This document shows positions 7,971 to 17,933 of a stretch of DNA of 64,000 bases, one piece after another. Where the stretch lies: positions 23,914-87,913 of the forward strand of contig NZ_JASHKR010000004.1 in NCBI RefSeq assembly GCF_030056815.1, given 5' to 3'. Below the pieces are notes generated by a model. That model saw only the letters and a program-made list of their open reading frames with translations. It was not told where the DNA came from and ran no database searches. Position numbers and translations under genes: made by a program. Numbering within the stretch: the stretch's first letter is position 1; every line of letters begins with the position of its first letter. This stretch comes from Rhodococcus sp. IEGM 1379 (GTDB lineage: Bacteria > Actinomycetota > Actinomycetes > Mycobacteriales > Mycobacteriaceae).

Positions 7971-8747
7971 CTATTCTTGGCCGTTGTCGCCAGTAGTCGT
8001 ATTACGTGAAATATGTTTCACAGCAAGGCGATTGAATGTCGGACCGCCAATGACGCCGCGACCAACGTTGACTTCCGTGATATAGATTTGCACCTGATAT
8101 CCCACAGCAGGTACCACCACCGATGTCACATCGAGGGATGAAAAGGTGTCCGAATCTTTCATGCGGGTGCGGGACCGAGAAAACAGGGTGCCGTCAGGTT
8201 TCAGGATGCGGATCTCCCACTCCGTTGTCCCACCCAAGGCCGTCCAGTCGAACCAAATTTTGCATTGGATGTCCCACAGCCCATAGTCATCGAGAATGAT
8301 GCGGCCACCAGAGAGGTGACATTTCTTCATCGGCCCGATCTGATTCGTGAATCCGAATTGGCCTGCCGCGCTGATGCCGCCAGCGGTATTCGCGTACGCA
8401 GACCCGTAATCCTGCAGCGGCGAAAGAAGATTCATGTTGTTGTTCAAATCGAGTTGGCCATCACGAATATCTTTCAACGGACCTGGCCCGAAGGAGCCGA
8501 GACCGCGGATGGCTTTCGATAGATCATCCAATAACTGTCCGATGTTGAGGAACCCGTTGAGGATGTTCAGCAAGAAGTTTCCGCGTACCCCTTCGGCACG
8601 GTTACGCAGATCGAGGTTCCCTGCGTTACTGAAGTCGTACGGGTCAACATTCTGCAGACCCGAGACGGTGCTCTTCGAATATGTCTTCGGTGGAGAATAA
8701 TTCGGCGCCATCGACGGATCGACAGGCACCTCACCATCCCACGCCAT
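7971..8747 (-). CDS. Minor tail protein, probably tail tip or fibre
   Basis: 258 residues. The N-terminal part is Asn/Gly-rich (residues 30-120). It is followed by a beta-rich domain with IWFDWTALGGTTEWEIRI and GYQVQIYITEV, which reads like a jelly-roll. The position between the tail hub genes and the endolysin is the usual place of receptor-proximal minor tail proteins in actinophages. It overlaps the upstream gene by one base. Specific function not recognised. Confidence 0.65.
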   Translation of the reverse strand: MAWDGEVPVDPSMAPNYSPPKTYSKSTVSGLQNVDPYDFSNAGNLDLRNRAEGVRGNFLLNILNGFLNIGQLLDDLSKAIRGLGSFGPGPLKDIRDGQLDLNNNMNLLSPLQDYGSAYANTAGGISAAGQFGFTNQIGPMKKCHLSGGRIILDDYGLWDIQCKIWFDWTALGGTTEWEIRILKPDGTLFSRSRTRMKDSDTFSSLDVTSVVVPAVGYQVQIYITEVNVGRGVIGGPTFNRLAVKHISRNTTTGDNGQE

Positions 8748-9199
8748 CAGTAGTCACCTTCCCCACGCACTTGCGGGTCGGCCTGCTCGAGGAGTTTGCG
8801 GGCGATCCTCTTCTGCCGGAGCTGCAACTCCAGTGCCGCATCCTGGTCTTCGGTGTAGTCGGAGATGTCGGCGACGATGATCGGCTCCTCCGCTTCGACG
8901 TCGGCCGGACCTGGGGTGCCGATCGGCACATAGATCACCCGATCAGTACCCGTCGCGTTCAGGCTCTCCGGATCCGGAACCTGCTTGTACAGCGGATTCT
9001 GCGGAGGCAAGCAGTCAAGGTTGTCGAAGATATGGATCGCCAACAAATGCTCAGCCATCGGGTCCATGTGCATCCCCGGCAAACCTTCACCCATCGGCGC
9101 GTCCCTGAACAGATCCGCCATCGGATGGCGGTTCCTGCGCGCCAACACAATCCCCGTCCGGCGATCCCGAACGATTCCGTCCTTGTCAGCTTTCGCCAC
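8747..9199 (-). CDS. Conserved tail-region protein, function unknown
   Basis: About 150 residues, soluble, with a Met/His-rich stretch (GLPGMHMDPMAEHLLAIHIFD) and a charged C-terminal helix with KxxRKLLEQ. The GTG start is preferred because GGAGGT lies four bases upstream; two ATG codons further upstream sit in or before that ribosome binding site. It resembles proteins found just after the tail hub gene in actinobacterial siphophages. A palindrome-family site (9209-9245) lies immediately upstream. Confidence 0.6.
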   Translation of the reverse strand: MAKADKDGIVRDRRTGIVLARRNRHPMADLFRDAPMGEGLPGMHMDPMAEHLLAIHIFDNLDCLPPQNPLYKQVPDPESLNATGTDRVIYVPIGTPGPADVEAEEPIIVADISDYTEDQDAALELQLRQKRIARKLLEQADPQVRGEGDY

Positions 9200-9208
9200 A
9201 ACTACCTC

Positions 9209-9245
9209 CATCACCTGGGCACAGTGTCACTGTATGTACCGATAT
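9209..9245. promoter_or_regulatory. Dispersed palindrome, site 2
   Basis: The right arm CTGTATGTACCGATAT (9230-9245) follows a five-base spacer. The left arm, ending GGGCACAG, is weaker. It lies immediately upstream of the leftward gene starting at 9199, between two tail genes. Confidence 0.65.
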
Positions 9246-9250
9246 TACGG

Positions 9251-10879
9251 TCACGATGCGACCGACACAGATTGCAGGATTGCCTTGACCTGCTCGATCT
9301 GCCGCGCCAACATCGCACCCGGCGCCACATCACGCTTGTCATCACCAATCGAGATGTCGTACCGCGGATCCTGATCGCGACTCCACGACAACTTCAACCC
9401 ATACACGTGGTCGATGTAGTAGGTGCCGCGCTTACCGATCTCCACCGCAGTCCGGTCACCAAGGTCGAAGTGCTCACCGACACGCCACGGCGCGAAGTTC
9501 ACCACCGAAACCTTGTACGAGCGGTACGCCTTCGTCTTGTCGAAGCCCGTCTGAATTGCCTGCAGCGCGGACAGCGAGGCACCGGTGCCGCCTGTGGCTT
9601 CCCAGTGCTCGCCGTAGCCCGGGCCGCGGATGCCCATCCTGTTCTGCCGCATCGGGTTCGCCATCCGATGGAACGCCAACACGACGTCCTCGATGAGGGA
9701 ATCGAAGATGCCGAGCGCGAGGCCGGCGTTGCCGAACATGGCGCCGATGTAGCCGAGGATCGCGTTCGCAATGAGCTTCAGCCCAGCGTTCACCCAGTCC
9801 GGTGAATGGCCGCCGGTGACGATCGCACCTGCGAGGGCTTTGTGGACGGTCGCTTGCCACTGCCCGATGCCGGAGAGGCCTGTTCTCTGGGCGTTGCGCC
9901 ACGTCACGAACGGCCGCTCAGGGTTCGTGCCCAGGAACCCGGACAAGGAGTACTCGGGCGGGTTCGGCGCACCGGTCACCGCGTGGACAACCTGATTGAT
10001 CAGATCGTCCGCAAGCTCCGTGACCAAATGCGTGAGCCCGTCGAGGACGTTGCCTGCCTTGCCGCGGTACCCAGACTTGTCGACGACATCGATCGTGAGG
10101 GTCGACTCCGTCAGCGTGAAATGGTCGGGCGCCGGCTGCGGCATACCTGGGAACCAACGCTTCACGACAACCTGCAACCCAGCAATCGCGAGGCACGGTG
10201 CGATGACGTCGTGCAGGTTCCCGAAGCGGGTCGTGATGACCTGCCACATCGACTGATCGCTGAAGAACCCGACACTGGGGAGGACAACGATCGGCCAGTT
10301 CGCCGGGTTCAGGTTCGCCATCCACGACGACGGATTGAACAAGTCCTCCGGCAGCGCCCACAAGGGCCCGAAGCGCCGCAACAGGTTCAGGAAGATCAAG
10401 GACTTGATTCCACGTACCGAGGATCCTGCGTACGACCAGATCTTCGGCGCCTGTAGCTCGGCCGGCAACAGTGGATTCGAGTAGCAGACAATCTTTTTCA
10501 TGTGCTCGTACTCGTGGAGGAACTTGATCTCGATGAACTCGAAACCCTTCTCATCCCCACGATTGGTGATCGACGACGCCTTACCGGTCCATTCCTTGCC
10601 GGCCATCTGCACGCGGATGTGGAGGTCTTCTTCGTCTTCGAGTTCCTCGATGACCCATTCGCGAACCTTGTGGTTCCCGAATAGTGTGAGTTCGGCTTCG
10701 CCGGTGTCGTTCAGTTTCTCCTCGAACGATGCAGCGACTTCACCCATGATCGGGACAGGGTTGCGCCAGTTCTTGTCGTACAGCGTCACTCTCGGGCGCG
10801 CGCGCATGACAGAAATGCGTTCGATGGTGCGTTGGCGGATGATCGCCCGCACCTCGTCAGGTGTCATCAGATCGGCCAT
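9251..10879 (-). CDS. Tail hub-like protein of the ReqiPepy6 Gp37 family
   Basis: About 542 residues. The N-terminal 150 carry a LysM-less hub-type fold start (RARPRVTLYDKNWRNPVPIMGEV). The middle and end have the pattern of the Sipho_Gp37 family (PF14594), with a conserved SVVNFAPWRVGEHFDLGDRT stretch near 460 and a C-terminal DQDPRYDISIG. It would form part of the baseplate or tail tip next to the distal tail protein. ATG follows GGAAGG at 8 bases; a GTG three codons upstream is possible. It is preceded by palindrome site 9. Confidence 0.8.
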   Translation of the reverse strand: MADLMTPDEVRAIIRQRTIERISVMRARPRVTLYDKNWRNPVPIMGEVAASFEEKLNDTGEAELTLFGNHKVREWVIEELEDEEDLHIRVQMAGKEWTGKASSITNRGDEKGFEFIEIKFLHEYEHMKKIVCYSNPLLPAELQAPKIWSYAGSSVRGIKSLIFLNLLRRFGPLWALPEDLFNPSSWMANLNPANWPIVVLPSVGFFSDQSMWQVITTRFGNLHDVIAPCLAIAGLQVVVKRWFPGMPQPAPDHFTLTESTLTIDVVDKSGYRGKAGNVLDGLTHLVTELADDLINQVVHAVTGAPNPPEYSLSGFLGTNPERPFVTWRNAQRTGLSGIGQWQATVHKALAGAIVTGGHSPDWVNAGLKLIANAILGYIGAMFGNAGLALGIFDSLIEDVVLAFHRMANPMRQNRMGIRGPGYGEHWEATGGTGASLSALQAIQTGFDKTKAYRSYKVSVVNFAPWRVGEHFDLGDRTAVEIGKRGTYYIDHVYGLKLSWSRDQDPRYDISIGDDKRDVAPGAMLARQIEQVKAILQSVSVAS

Positions 10880-10893
10880 CAGATGCACCTTCC

Positions 10894-10929
10894 ATTACAG
10901 GGTGCAGAGTTCACTGTGGGTAACGGAAT
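10894..10929. promoter_or_regulatory. Dispersed palindrome, degenerate site 9
   Basis: ATTACAGGGTGCAGAG, then TTCA, then CTGTGGGTAACGGAAT. This is the same 16-4-16 architecture and position-specific bases as the strong sites, with several mismatches. It lies in the 55-bp gap between the distal tail and hub genes. Confidence 0.5.
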
Positions 10930-10934
10930 TGATT

Positions 10935-11921
10935 TCACAGTGCTTCGCCCCCGAATGCACGATCCCACTGCTGGACTGCGTACACGCTGAGCTGAGTCTG
11001 AGCGGTCCCACCCTTCAACGTCACCGGCAGTTGTGCGCCGACAGTGTGTGGTGGCAGCGAGTTATTGAAGTCGCCCTGCAAATTTGCGACCTCCTGACTG
11101 TCGTCCATCGCCTCGAGCGCGATCTGCAGCGGGTTCGTCTGAACGTGAAACGACTTCCCCACCCCGAGCGGCGGCAACGGCACATAGATCCTTTGACCAG
11201 CAGAGGTGTGCCACTTCGGGTACACACCCAACGCATCCGGCAGCGTGAACGTCGATGTCGTAGTGAGCTCGTTCGAGGAGTACTCGAGCCAACATTCCTG
11301 ATCAGCAAGGTTGTCGATTAGTAGTGTCCGCTGACTGATCCGGTTCACACCCGACCCGCTGCCGGTGTCGAAGGTGACTGTGTCCTGAAGCGTCCGCGAA
11401 TACCAATACGGATCGCACGCGAGCAAGGTCAGTGACCACTTAAATTTCGTCGTCAACCCCGGACCCAGTTTGAACAGGTCCTTCGGGGTTCGCTCGAGCC
11501 GCACCGTGATCTCACGCCAATCATCCTCACCGGGACCGAAATACATGCGGATCACAAAGTCGGGGCGCTTCCCCTTCGGCGGTTTCATGATCTTCCACAG
11601 CAGCGTTTCGACTTGCATGAACTCAGTCCAGTTGCGGCCTTGCACACCGATATCGCAATCGAGGATCCGTTCCTCGACGCGCGGATAATCCGACGGAGTT
11701 GAACCGGCCTGGTAGGCGTAGTTCTCCCGGACCTGGGTGATCGGTGTGTGATAGAAACCCGAGTACCCCTCGAGCAGTGAAATGCCTTGCCCCACAAAGT
11801 TGGGGCCGAAGATCGGCACCGTCACCAAATCCTGCTCGAACGTCGGAGACGTCGGATCGAAGTCCCGCATGATCAACAGGACGGGGTATCCGCCGTTGAA
11901 ATCAGGGTCGCAAGTGGTCAT
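10935..11921 (-). CDS. Distal tail (Dit-like) protein
   Basis: 328 residues. The N-terminal half has the phage_tail/Dit pattern (RMYFGPGEDDWREITVRLERTP and WSLTLLACDPYWYS near 130-175). The C-terminal half is a beta-sandwich domain. It lies directly downstream of the tape measure gene and upstream of the hub, the standard position for the protein that joins tail tube and tip. ATG start with the tape measure stop 13 bp upstream. Confidence 0.8.
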   Translation of the reverse strand: MTTCDPDFNGGYPVLLIMRDFDPTSPTFEQDLVTVPIFGPNFVGQGISLLEGYSGFYHTPITQVRENYAYQAGSTPSDYPRVEERILDCDIGVQGRNWTEFMQVETLLWKIMKPPKGKRPDFVIRMYFGPGEDDWREITVRLERTPKDLFKLGPGLTTKFKWSLTLLACDPYWYSRTLQDTVTFDTGSGSGVNRISQRTLLIDNLADQECWLEYSSNELTTTSTFTLPDALGVYPKWHTSAGQRIYVPLPPLGVGKSFHVQTNPLQIALEAMDDSQEVANLQGDFNNSLPPHTVGAQLPVTLKGGTAQTQLSVYAVQQWDRAFGGEAL

Positions 11922-11934
11922 TGATATCCATTCC

Positions 11935-14900
11935 CTACGGCGTCAGCACGGACAGGCCCTGTCGGGCACGACGGTCAATTTCGGCGATGAACTGTTGCGG
12001 CGTGCCCTGGTAACCGTGGAACTCGTTGGTGATGTAGGTATCTCCGCTGCTCTTGGACTGGGCGTACTGTGCTGCACGCTCATCGCGGCCCTGCCAACGC
12101 ATGTACTCCTTCGCCCCCTCGTCGATACGTTCGTTGAGGCGCTCCCCCAGACCAAGAGGTGCCGCGAATTCACCGCCGATCTCCTTGAGCGCGTTGATAC
12201 CCCACGTCCGCGTTTGCGGCCCGAAATCCTGCCGCGCCAACCACGCGTCGGCACCTTCCTTGCCGCCACGCGCAACGGTGTCCTTGTAGAACGTGTCGTC
12301 GTAGCCGGTGTTGTTCGGATCGAATGCCGTCGACGGACCGGAAGTCGCCGCAGCGTTCATCACAGCCGGTGCCGGAGTACTCGGACCAGACGCTGCCGCA
12401 GCATTGGCCGCTGCATTCGTGGCGCCATTGTTCGGCATCTGGCGCAAGATCTCGATGAAGTCCGGGCGCTCGAGCACCGAGATGAGTCGCTCGAAATCTG
12501 CAGTCATCTCAGGCGACAGCACCCGCTCCGGAGTCAGGATCTTCTTCGGCATCAGGCCGATGCCGCTCGCGATACCGCCCTGGTCGTAGCCGTGTCCCTG
12601 CCCCCACATTGCACCGAGGTCGTCGCCGTACGTCGAGCGGTAGTACCGCAACGCTGCTGACATCGATGCGTCCGGGTTCGTGCGATCGTTCGGCAGGGCC
12701 GGGTTTCGGTTGGCCGCAAAGGTTCCTGGAATGACCTGCAGTAGACCGACGGCTTCATTGCCGCCGGAGTTGACGTCCTGGACGCTCTGGACGATGTTCG
12801 GGTTACCTCCCGACTCCGACTTGATCTGCGCCAACATCAGGTTCTGGTTGCGGGTGCCACTGTCGAAGCCTTCGCGCTCAAGTGCCTCGATGACCTTTCC
12901 GCGCCACTGCTCGACACCGGCCCCGAGATCCCACGGTGTCGTGCCCGCGTCGGCAGACGATCCACCAGCGCCGATGAACGAGTTGATCTTGTCCAGGAAG
13001 CTGCTCTTGATAGCGTCGAGCGCTGCGCCGGGCACCTGGCCCATGAGGGTGCCACCAAAGTCCGGCATTGCCGACTTGAGTGCATCGAACGGCTTAGAAG
13101 CCAGCCCACGAGCTGTTACTGCGATCGCATTCCGGCCGGCGCTGATAGCGCCGCCCACTGCGTCCTTGACTCGATCCAGGAAGCCGGGTTCAGCTGGGGA
13201 GGAGGTACCGTCGGCGCCGAGCATCTTGTCCGTCGCCACATGGAGGTGGTGACGATGATCCATGTACGTGCCCTGATCGTAGAAACCAGTCCCGACGTCC
13301 TTACCGTCCTTGACATTTCGGTTGAACGGCCAGTGGATGAGCTCTTTGAGGTCCGGTGTGAAGTTGTCTGCCCACCACGTCGCTGCGGCCTTCATCTCGG
13401 GTGTGCCTTCGATGCCGCCGTTGGAGAAGTCGGCTGCCATCCCGCGCCCGTGGTACCCGGGGTCGCCGTCACGGTATGACGAGAACGCGCGTCCATTCTG
13501 GAGAAGCATGGGGAATTTTTCCGCCATGATCGACTCCATGTTTCCGACGATGCCGCCGTTGGAGAAGTAGCCGGCGAATCGCTTGACCCCTGCCACGCCA
13601 CCGCTTCGGGCCGCAGCGTTGGCGCTGTTGACGTACGCCGGTCCCATCGCGCGCGTCCACTCGGGACGCATGATCGCTTCGCCACCGCCGACGGCGATCA
13701 TCCGGTCGTCGCGGCCGGGCGAGTAGCCCGACATGACGCCAGTAGTCGGAGCGATGCCACCGGAAGCGAATCCGAAGAATGCCTTGTCAGCTCCCTCGTC
13801 GGACGTGCCGATCTCCGCGACGCCGTCCCACTTGGACAGTCCAGGGATGACTGCGGCGACTGCATTCCAGGCGTTTTTGAGTGCGCCGTTGATGACGTTC
13901 CGGATGATCCAGTTGATCGGATCCGCTGCCATGTTTTTGAGACGATCCCAGTCGCCGCCGAAAGCTTCGACAATTCCGAGAGCGAACTCCTTCAAGTTGG
14001 CGAGTCCGGTCTTGAAGCCAGGGAAGATCCGATTTGTGATGTCGAGGGTGGCCCCGCCGATCTTGGAACCGAGTTTGCCCCAGTTGATTCCGCCTTCGTC
14101 GGTGGTTCCGAGGATGTTCCTCCCGAGGTCGGCCAGGTTTGTCTTGAACGCCGCAAAATCTCCGGTGCCGAGGTTTGCGAGAGCGCTGGCTGCGTTCGAT
14201 CCGAAGGTGCCGAAGTTGCTGCTGCCGACCTCTTGAGTTTCGATCGCCTTGGCCTGCAACTCCTCAAGCTTTCGGTCGAACTCTTCGACGTCACCGAACG
14301 TCTTTTCCCACTCCTCGCGCGTGAATTCCTTGAGCCCGATCGAGCGGCCACCGCTATAGGTACGGGCTGGGACAGTCGGCTCTTGGCCCGGAAGAAACGC
14401 AGTCCCATTGCCGGTGGTCGGTGCGAAGCCGCCACCGCCTTCCAAAGAAGGAAGGTTCGAGGGCTTCGGACCGTCATTTCCACCGAAAATTCCTGTCATC
14501 CACCCCCAGGTCTTCTTCACGTTGTCGATGCCCATTTGTATTGCGCCGCCGGTGAGTGGCCCCGCCCCAGGGACACCCGCCGATTTGAGAACTGACGCGT
14601 ATGAGTCACCCGAAATGCCACCTAAACTGTTCGCTACGCCACCGACATCACCGTTCGTAGCGCTCGTGACAGCACCGACAGCCCCGGTTCCGGCACCATC
14701 AGATGGAAATGCTCGATTCATTAGATCTGTTGTCTTCTGGATCAGAATTCCGGCTTCCTTCACCAGGTTCAGGATGTCGGTGATGGTCGTGCGAACGTCC
14801 TCCCAGAAGTTCCGCATCTTCGCTTGGTTTTCGGGTTCGCGCATCCAAGCTGCGAATTCTCGAAGTGAGTCCGTCATTGACTCGATCATCGACTTTCCGG

Positions 14901-17259
14901 TTTGCTCCGAACTCTTGAAAAGCCCACCAACGACATCACCGACAGCGAGAAACAAGTCCTTGACCTGCTTCAGAGACTCGATCGACTTCTCCATGAAGTT
15001 CCGGATTGATTGCTCGCCCTTATCGGACTCAGTCCATTCCCGGAATTCCTTCATCGTGTCCGCGAACGAACCACTAAATCCGGGAAGAAAGTCAGAGCCG
15101 ATGGCAGCGATGTTGGTGAGGGCACCGAACAGTTCGGAGAACCCGTCAATCACGGGACCGATTGCGAGGCGGGTGTTTTCGAGTATCTTCGTCCAGTCCA
15201 GCTTCACCGAATCTGTCGACAAGTCATCGATCGCGCGCCGAAGACCACCGTTGATCTCCGTCGCAATTCCGCCAAGCCCGGACGTGAGTAGCGGGAAATA
15301 GTTGTTTGCGAGATTGACTATCGAATCACCAAGGCCCTCGAACAGTTTCTCCTGAACTTCGAGACGAAGCGTCTTCCACGCGTCACTGAGCCCGCGGACT
15401 TCCTCCACGAAGCGACGAGCATTCGGGGACAGGTTCGCAAGCGCATCCGCATACTCATCGATCGCATCAGCATTCGCAGACATCGCCTCCGCTTCAGCAG
15501 CCTGCGCATCAACCAAGTTCTCCTGCGCGAGCGTGACCTGCTCCTGCGCGTCGACCACCGACTTGTTCGCATCGACAACACCCTGATCAGCCGCCGCGAC
15601 AGCCTCTTTCGCGTCGATGACCTTGTCCGAACCCTCGATGCCCTTCTTGTTCGCATCAGCCGCATCCTTCGCGAGCTGCGTATTCCGGCGCCCAACCTCT
15701 TCCTGCCTGCGCAGTGCCTTATCCACACCGAGAGCAGCCTCGGACCGATCTAGTGCCGACGCGGCGGGATCTGCGAACGTCTTGTCGTAGGCCTCCCGTG
15801 CGCGGGCCAATGCGAGCACCGAGTCACGTTCGTCGATCGCAGTTCCCTTGAGCGCGAAGTTCAGGTCGTCGATCGTTGTCTTCGCGTCCTCACGAGCCTG
15901 ATTGAGACTCTTCTGAGCTTTCTCCGCCTGGTTTTGTGCAGTTGTGACTCCACGTTCAGCGCGCTCGACACCATCGACAGCTTTCTCGACGCCACGCTCC
16001 GCCGAGGCGACAGCTTTCGCGGCCTGTGCACGCTTCCGCGCATCAGCCTCCTGCTGCTTCGCTGCAGCCGCAGTACCTTTCGCAGCGATCTCGGCGGCCT
16101 TCGAACCTTTCGAGAACGCATCGAACACGCCCGTGAAACCGATGACCATCGTCGCGATACCAGCAACAGCAGCACCTGCCACTGCAGGCAACAGTGAGAT
16201 GATCCCTGCGGCCTGAGCGAGCTGGCCGACCAGCGGAACCAAGCTCAGCGCGGCCAGCGCCATGAGCGCCGTCTTGAGTAATCCTGCTGGGCTGATCGAT
16301 GAGAGTAGGTTCTTGCCCATGTTCATCGCGGTCTCGGCGAGTCCGCCCAGGCCGGCGCGCACTAGTCGCGACGTCGAATTCTGATTCTCCTGAGCACGCC
16401 GCAACCGATGATGAGCATCAGCCTGGTCGCCGATGGTTTGGGTGACTCGCGCTGTGTTCGAGCCAAGTTCGTTGTTGGCGCGAGTCAGCGCAGCAGTGGC
16501 GGCGAGGCGCTGCGATGTTGTCGAGTTGGCGTTCGCATTGACTTCGGTAAGTCGTGCCTGCGCGACTCGGACGCGGTCGAGGGACTCCGACTGCTTTGTT
16601 CGCGCCCCGGACAGGCGTGTTTCCAGTGCTGCGATCTGAGCTTCAGCGCTCGCAACCGAGGATCGATCCATGTCGATCTGCATGCGGATCCGACGGACCA
16701 TTCCACCGCGCAACCGACCATCTCCGGAACCAGAACCGTTGCCGTTGCCGTTACCATCGCCGCTTCCGTTGCCGCCGTTGGTGACGATGTTGACGGTCTG
16801 CGTGACAGGACGTGTCAGTGTCGCGATATGAGCTAGGAAGTCAGCTTCATTTGCGACCTCCAAGAACACCGGGGCCGTAATCCGCGCGACCCGAAGTCGC
16901 TCCTCGATCTCTCGCACAAACGGCTGCAAGTTTCCAGCAGCGAGTTTGATCTTCACCGTTGCATCGGGAAGGTTCTTCGTCGCCTTCCGAACATCGGCAT
17001 GGAACTTCGCAGTATTCGCACGCAACACAACCGTCGCAGAGAACGCCGACTGATTCAGTCGTTCCTGCGTCTGCCGACGGAACTCCACCACATCGGCACG
17101 GAAACTGACCTTCGCCGCAAGACGGACCCGATCGAACTGCTTCTGCGCGGCCTTCGCTGCTTTCTCGGCCGCAACCCTGACCCGGGCCTCGAACTCGGTC
17201 CCGACGTTGCCCCAGTCGAGTTCCGCAGTAACAACGGCGTTCGCGTACGGGGCAGTCAC
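11935..17259 (-). CDS. Tape measure protein with two wall-hydrolase-like domains
   Basis: 1774 residues. The order is: N-terminal helical repeats and a Gly/Asn-rich linker (about 155-180); a long coiled coil with alternating Ala/Lys/Glu (about 395-610); several membrane-like segments (about 325-375). Then a region near 1240-1360 has HGRGMAADFSN and DHRHHLHVA, the histidine/aspartate spacing of M15/VanY-type zinc peptidases. A region near 1455-1570 has QIKSESGGNP, GLLQVIPGTF and LRYYRSTYGDD, typical of soluble lytic transglycosylases. It would set tail length and help DNA cross the wall. GTG start with GAGGAG upstream, preceded by the repeated leader at 17293-17312. Confidence 0.9.
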   Translation of the reverse strand: MTAPYANAVVTAELDWGNVGTEFEARVRVAAEKAAKAAQKQFDRVRLAAKVSFRADVVEFRRQTQERLNQSAFSATVVLRANTAKFHADVRKATKNLPDATVKIKLAAGNLQPFVREIEERLRVARITAPVFLEVANEADFLAHIATLTRPVTQTVNIVTNGGNGSGDGNGNGNGSGSGDGRLRGGMVRRIRMQIDMDRSSVASAEAQIAALETRLSGARTKQSESLDRVRVAQARLTEVNANANSTTSQRLAATAALTRANNELGSNTARVTQTIGDQADAHHRLRRAQENQNSTSRLVRAGLGGLAETAMNMGKNLLSSISPAGLLKTALMALAALSLVPLVGQLAQAAGIISLLPAVAGAAVAGIATMVIGFTGVFDAFSKGSKAAEIAAKGTAAAAKQQEADARKRAQAAKAVASAERGVEKAVDGVERAERGVTTAQNQAEKAQKSLNQAREDAKTTIDDLNFALKGTAIDERDSVLALARAREAYDKTFADPAASALDRSEAALGVDKALRRQEEVGRRNTQLAKDAADANKKGIEGSDKVIDAKEAVAAADQGVVDANKSVVDAQEQVTLAQENLVDAQAAEAEAMSANADAIDEYADALANLSPNARRFVEEVRGLSDAWKTLRLEVQEKLFEGLGDSIVNLANNYFPLLTSGLGGIATEINGGLRRAIDDLSTDSVKLDWTKILENTRLAIGPVIDGFSELFGALTNIAAIGSDFLPGFSGSFADTMKEFREWTESDKGEQSIRNFMEKSIESLKQVKDLFLAVGDVVGGLFKSSEQTGKSMIESMTDSLREFAAWMREPENQAKMRNFWEDVRTTITDILNLVKEAGILIQKTTDLMNRAFPSDGAGTGAVGAVTSATNGDVGGVANSLGGISGDSYASVLKSAGVPGAGPLTGGAIQMGIDNVKKTWGWMTGIFGGNDGPKPSNLPSLEGGGGFAPTTGNGTAFLPGQEPTVPARTYSGGRSIGLKEFTREEWEKTFGDVEEFDRKLEELQAKAIETQEVGSSNFGTFGSNAASALANLGTGDFAAFKTNLADLGRNILGTTDEGGINWGKLGSKIGGATLDITNRIFPGFKTGLANLKEFALGIVEAFGGDWDRLKNMAADPINWIIRNVINGALKNAWNAVAAVIPGLSKWDGVAEIGTSDEGADKAFFGFASGGIAPTTGVMSGYSPGRDDRMIAVGGGEAIMRPEWTRAMGPAYVNSANAAARSGGVAGVKRFAGYFSNGGIVGNMESIMAEKFPMLLQNGRAFSSYRDGDPGYHGRGMAADFSNGGIEGTPEMKAAATWWADNFTPDLKELIHWPFNRNVKDGKDVGTGFYDQGTYMDHRHHLHVATDKMLGADGTSSPAEPGFLDRVKDAVGGAISAGRNAIAVTARGLASKPFDALKSAMPDFGGTLMGQVPGAALDAIKSSFLDKINSFIGAGGSSADAGTTPWDLGAGVEQWRGKVIEALEREGFDSGTRNQNLMLAQIKSESGGNPNIVQSVQDVNSGGNEAVGLLQVIPGTFAANRNPALPNDRTNPDASMSAALRYYRSTYGDDLGAMWGQGHGYDQGGIASGIGLMPKKILTPERVLSPEMTADFERLISVLERPDFIEILRQMPNNGATNAAANAAAASGPSTPAPAVMNAAATSGPSTAFDPNNTGYDDTFYKDTVARGGKEGADAWLARQDFGPQTRTWGINALKEIGGEFAAPLGLGERLNERIDEGAKEYMRWQGRDERAAQYAQSKSSGDTYITNEFHGYQGTPQQFIAEIDRRARQGLSVLTP

Positions 17260-17292
17260 GCTGGGCGCTCCTCGGGATCACACAAGAGGTGA

Positions 17293-17312
17293 TGCCCGGC
17301 CCACAGCCAGCG
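17293..17312 (-). promoter_or_regulatory. Late-gene leader element, copy at the tape measure gene
   Basis: Read on the - strand it is CGCTGGCTGTGGGCCGGGCA, 34 bases before the tape measure start. A TATAGAAC-like -10 lies 11-13 bases before GCTGG. The same element precedes the major tail (29971-29986) and major capsid (36520-36539) genes. Confidence 0.7.
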
Positions 17313-17360
17313 ACAAGTTCTATATGCAGGGTATCTGCACGGGATGGGTTTGGTGGAAAG

Positions 17361-17930
17361 TCACCGCTGATGTTGCTTCATCAGCTCGAGTGCGGCGGTG
17401 AAATCGTATGCCGCAGCTTCGACGGCCTCGGGAGTTGTTTCTTCCGCCTGGTGCTTTCGGAGGATGCGGAGTGGTTCAGTGGTGAAGTCATTGTGCAGCT
17501 CGGCTCTTGCGTCTGCGTCCGCCGATACCCACTTGGTGAGTAACGCTTTCACTGCGTTCGTCGCCCGCGCCGGCGGCAAGGTAATGAGATCCACTCCGCG
17601 CATCTGCAATTCACCGTCGACTTCTGCCCACGCGCCGAGTACTCGGTACCAGATTTCTTGCACTGTCCAGCGGGGCATCCAAAACCATTCGAGGACAAGC
17701 TGATCGGCGACCGCGTCGAGGAGTCGATTGTCGATACGGGATTCTGGGTCGAGGATCTGCTCGAACAGGAACTGCTTATCCGCATCGTCCCTCAGTGATC
17801 CGAATACCAGATGGATCGGGGTGAACGATACGACCATGTTGACCAGCGGAACGAGGTCCGGCCGGGTCACGTGCATGACCCGGCCGTCCACTGTCCACGC
17901 TGTCGGGTCTGAGACCCATGGTTCTGCCAC
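17361..17930 (-). CDS. Tail assembly chaperone, second ORF (gpT-like)
   Basis: 189 residues, helical, Trp-rich in the middle (LEWFWMPRWTVQEIWYRVLG), lying between gpG-like ORF and tape measure gene. In most siphophages this ORF is reached by a programmed frameshift. Here its GTG is in the same frame as the preceding ORF, separated only by TAG and one codon. There is no ribosome binding site, so it would be made by reinitiation or by stop-codon readthrough. It would coat or stabilise the tape measure during tail assembly. Confidence 0.75.
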   Translation of the reverse strand: MAEPWVSDPTAWTVDGRVMHVTRPDLVPLVNMVVSFTPIHLVFGSLRDDADKQFLFEQILDPESRIDNRLLDAVADQLVLEWFWMPRWTVQEIWYRVLGAWAEVDGELQMRGVDLITLPPARATNAVKALLTKWVSADADARAELHNDFTTEPLRILRKHQAEETTPEAVEAAAYDFTAALELMKQHQR

Positions 17931-17933
17931 TGA

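Noticed and set aside
8008..8023. GTGAAATATGTTTCAC inverted repeat
   Set aside because: Short, inside the end of a tail gene, and unlike the two operator families.
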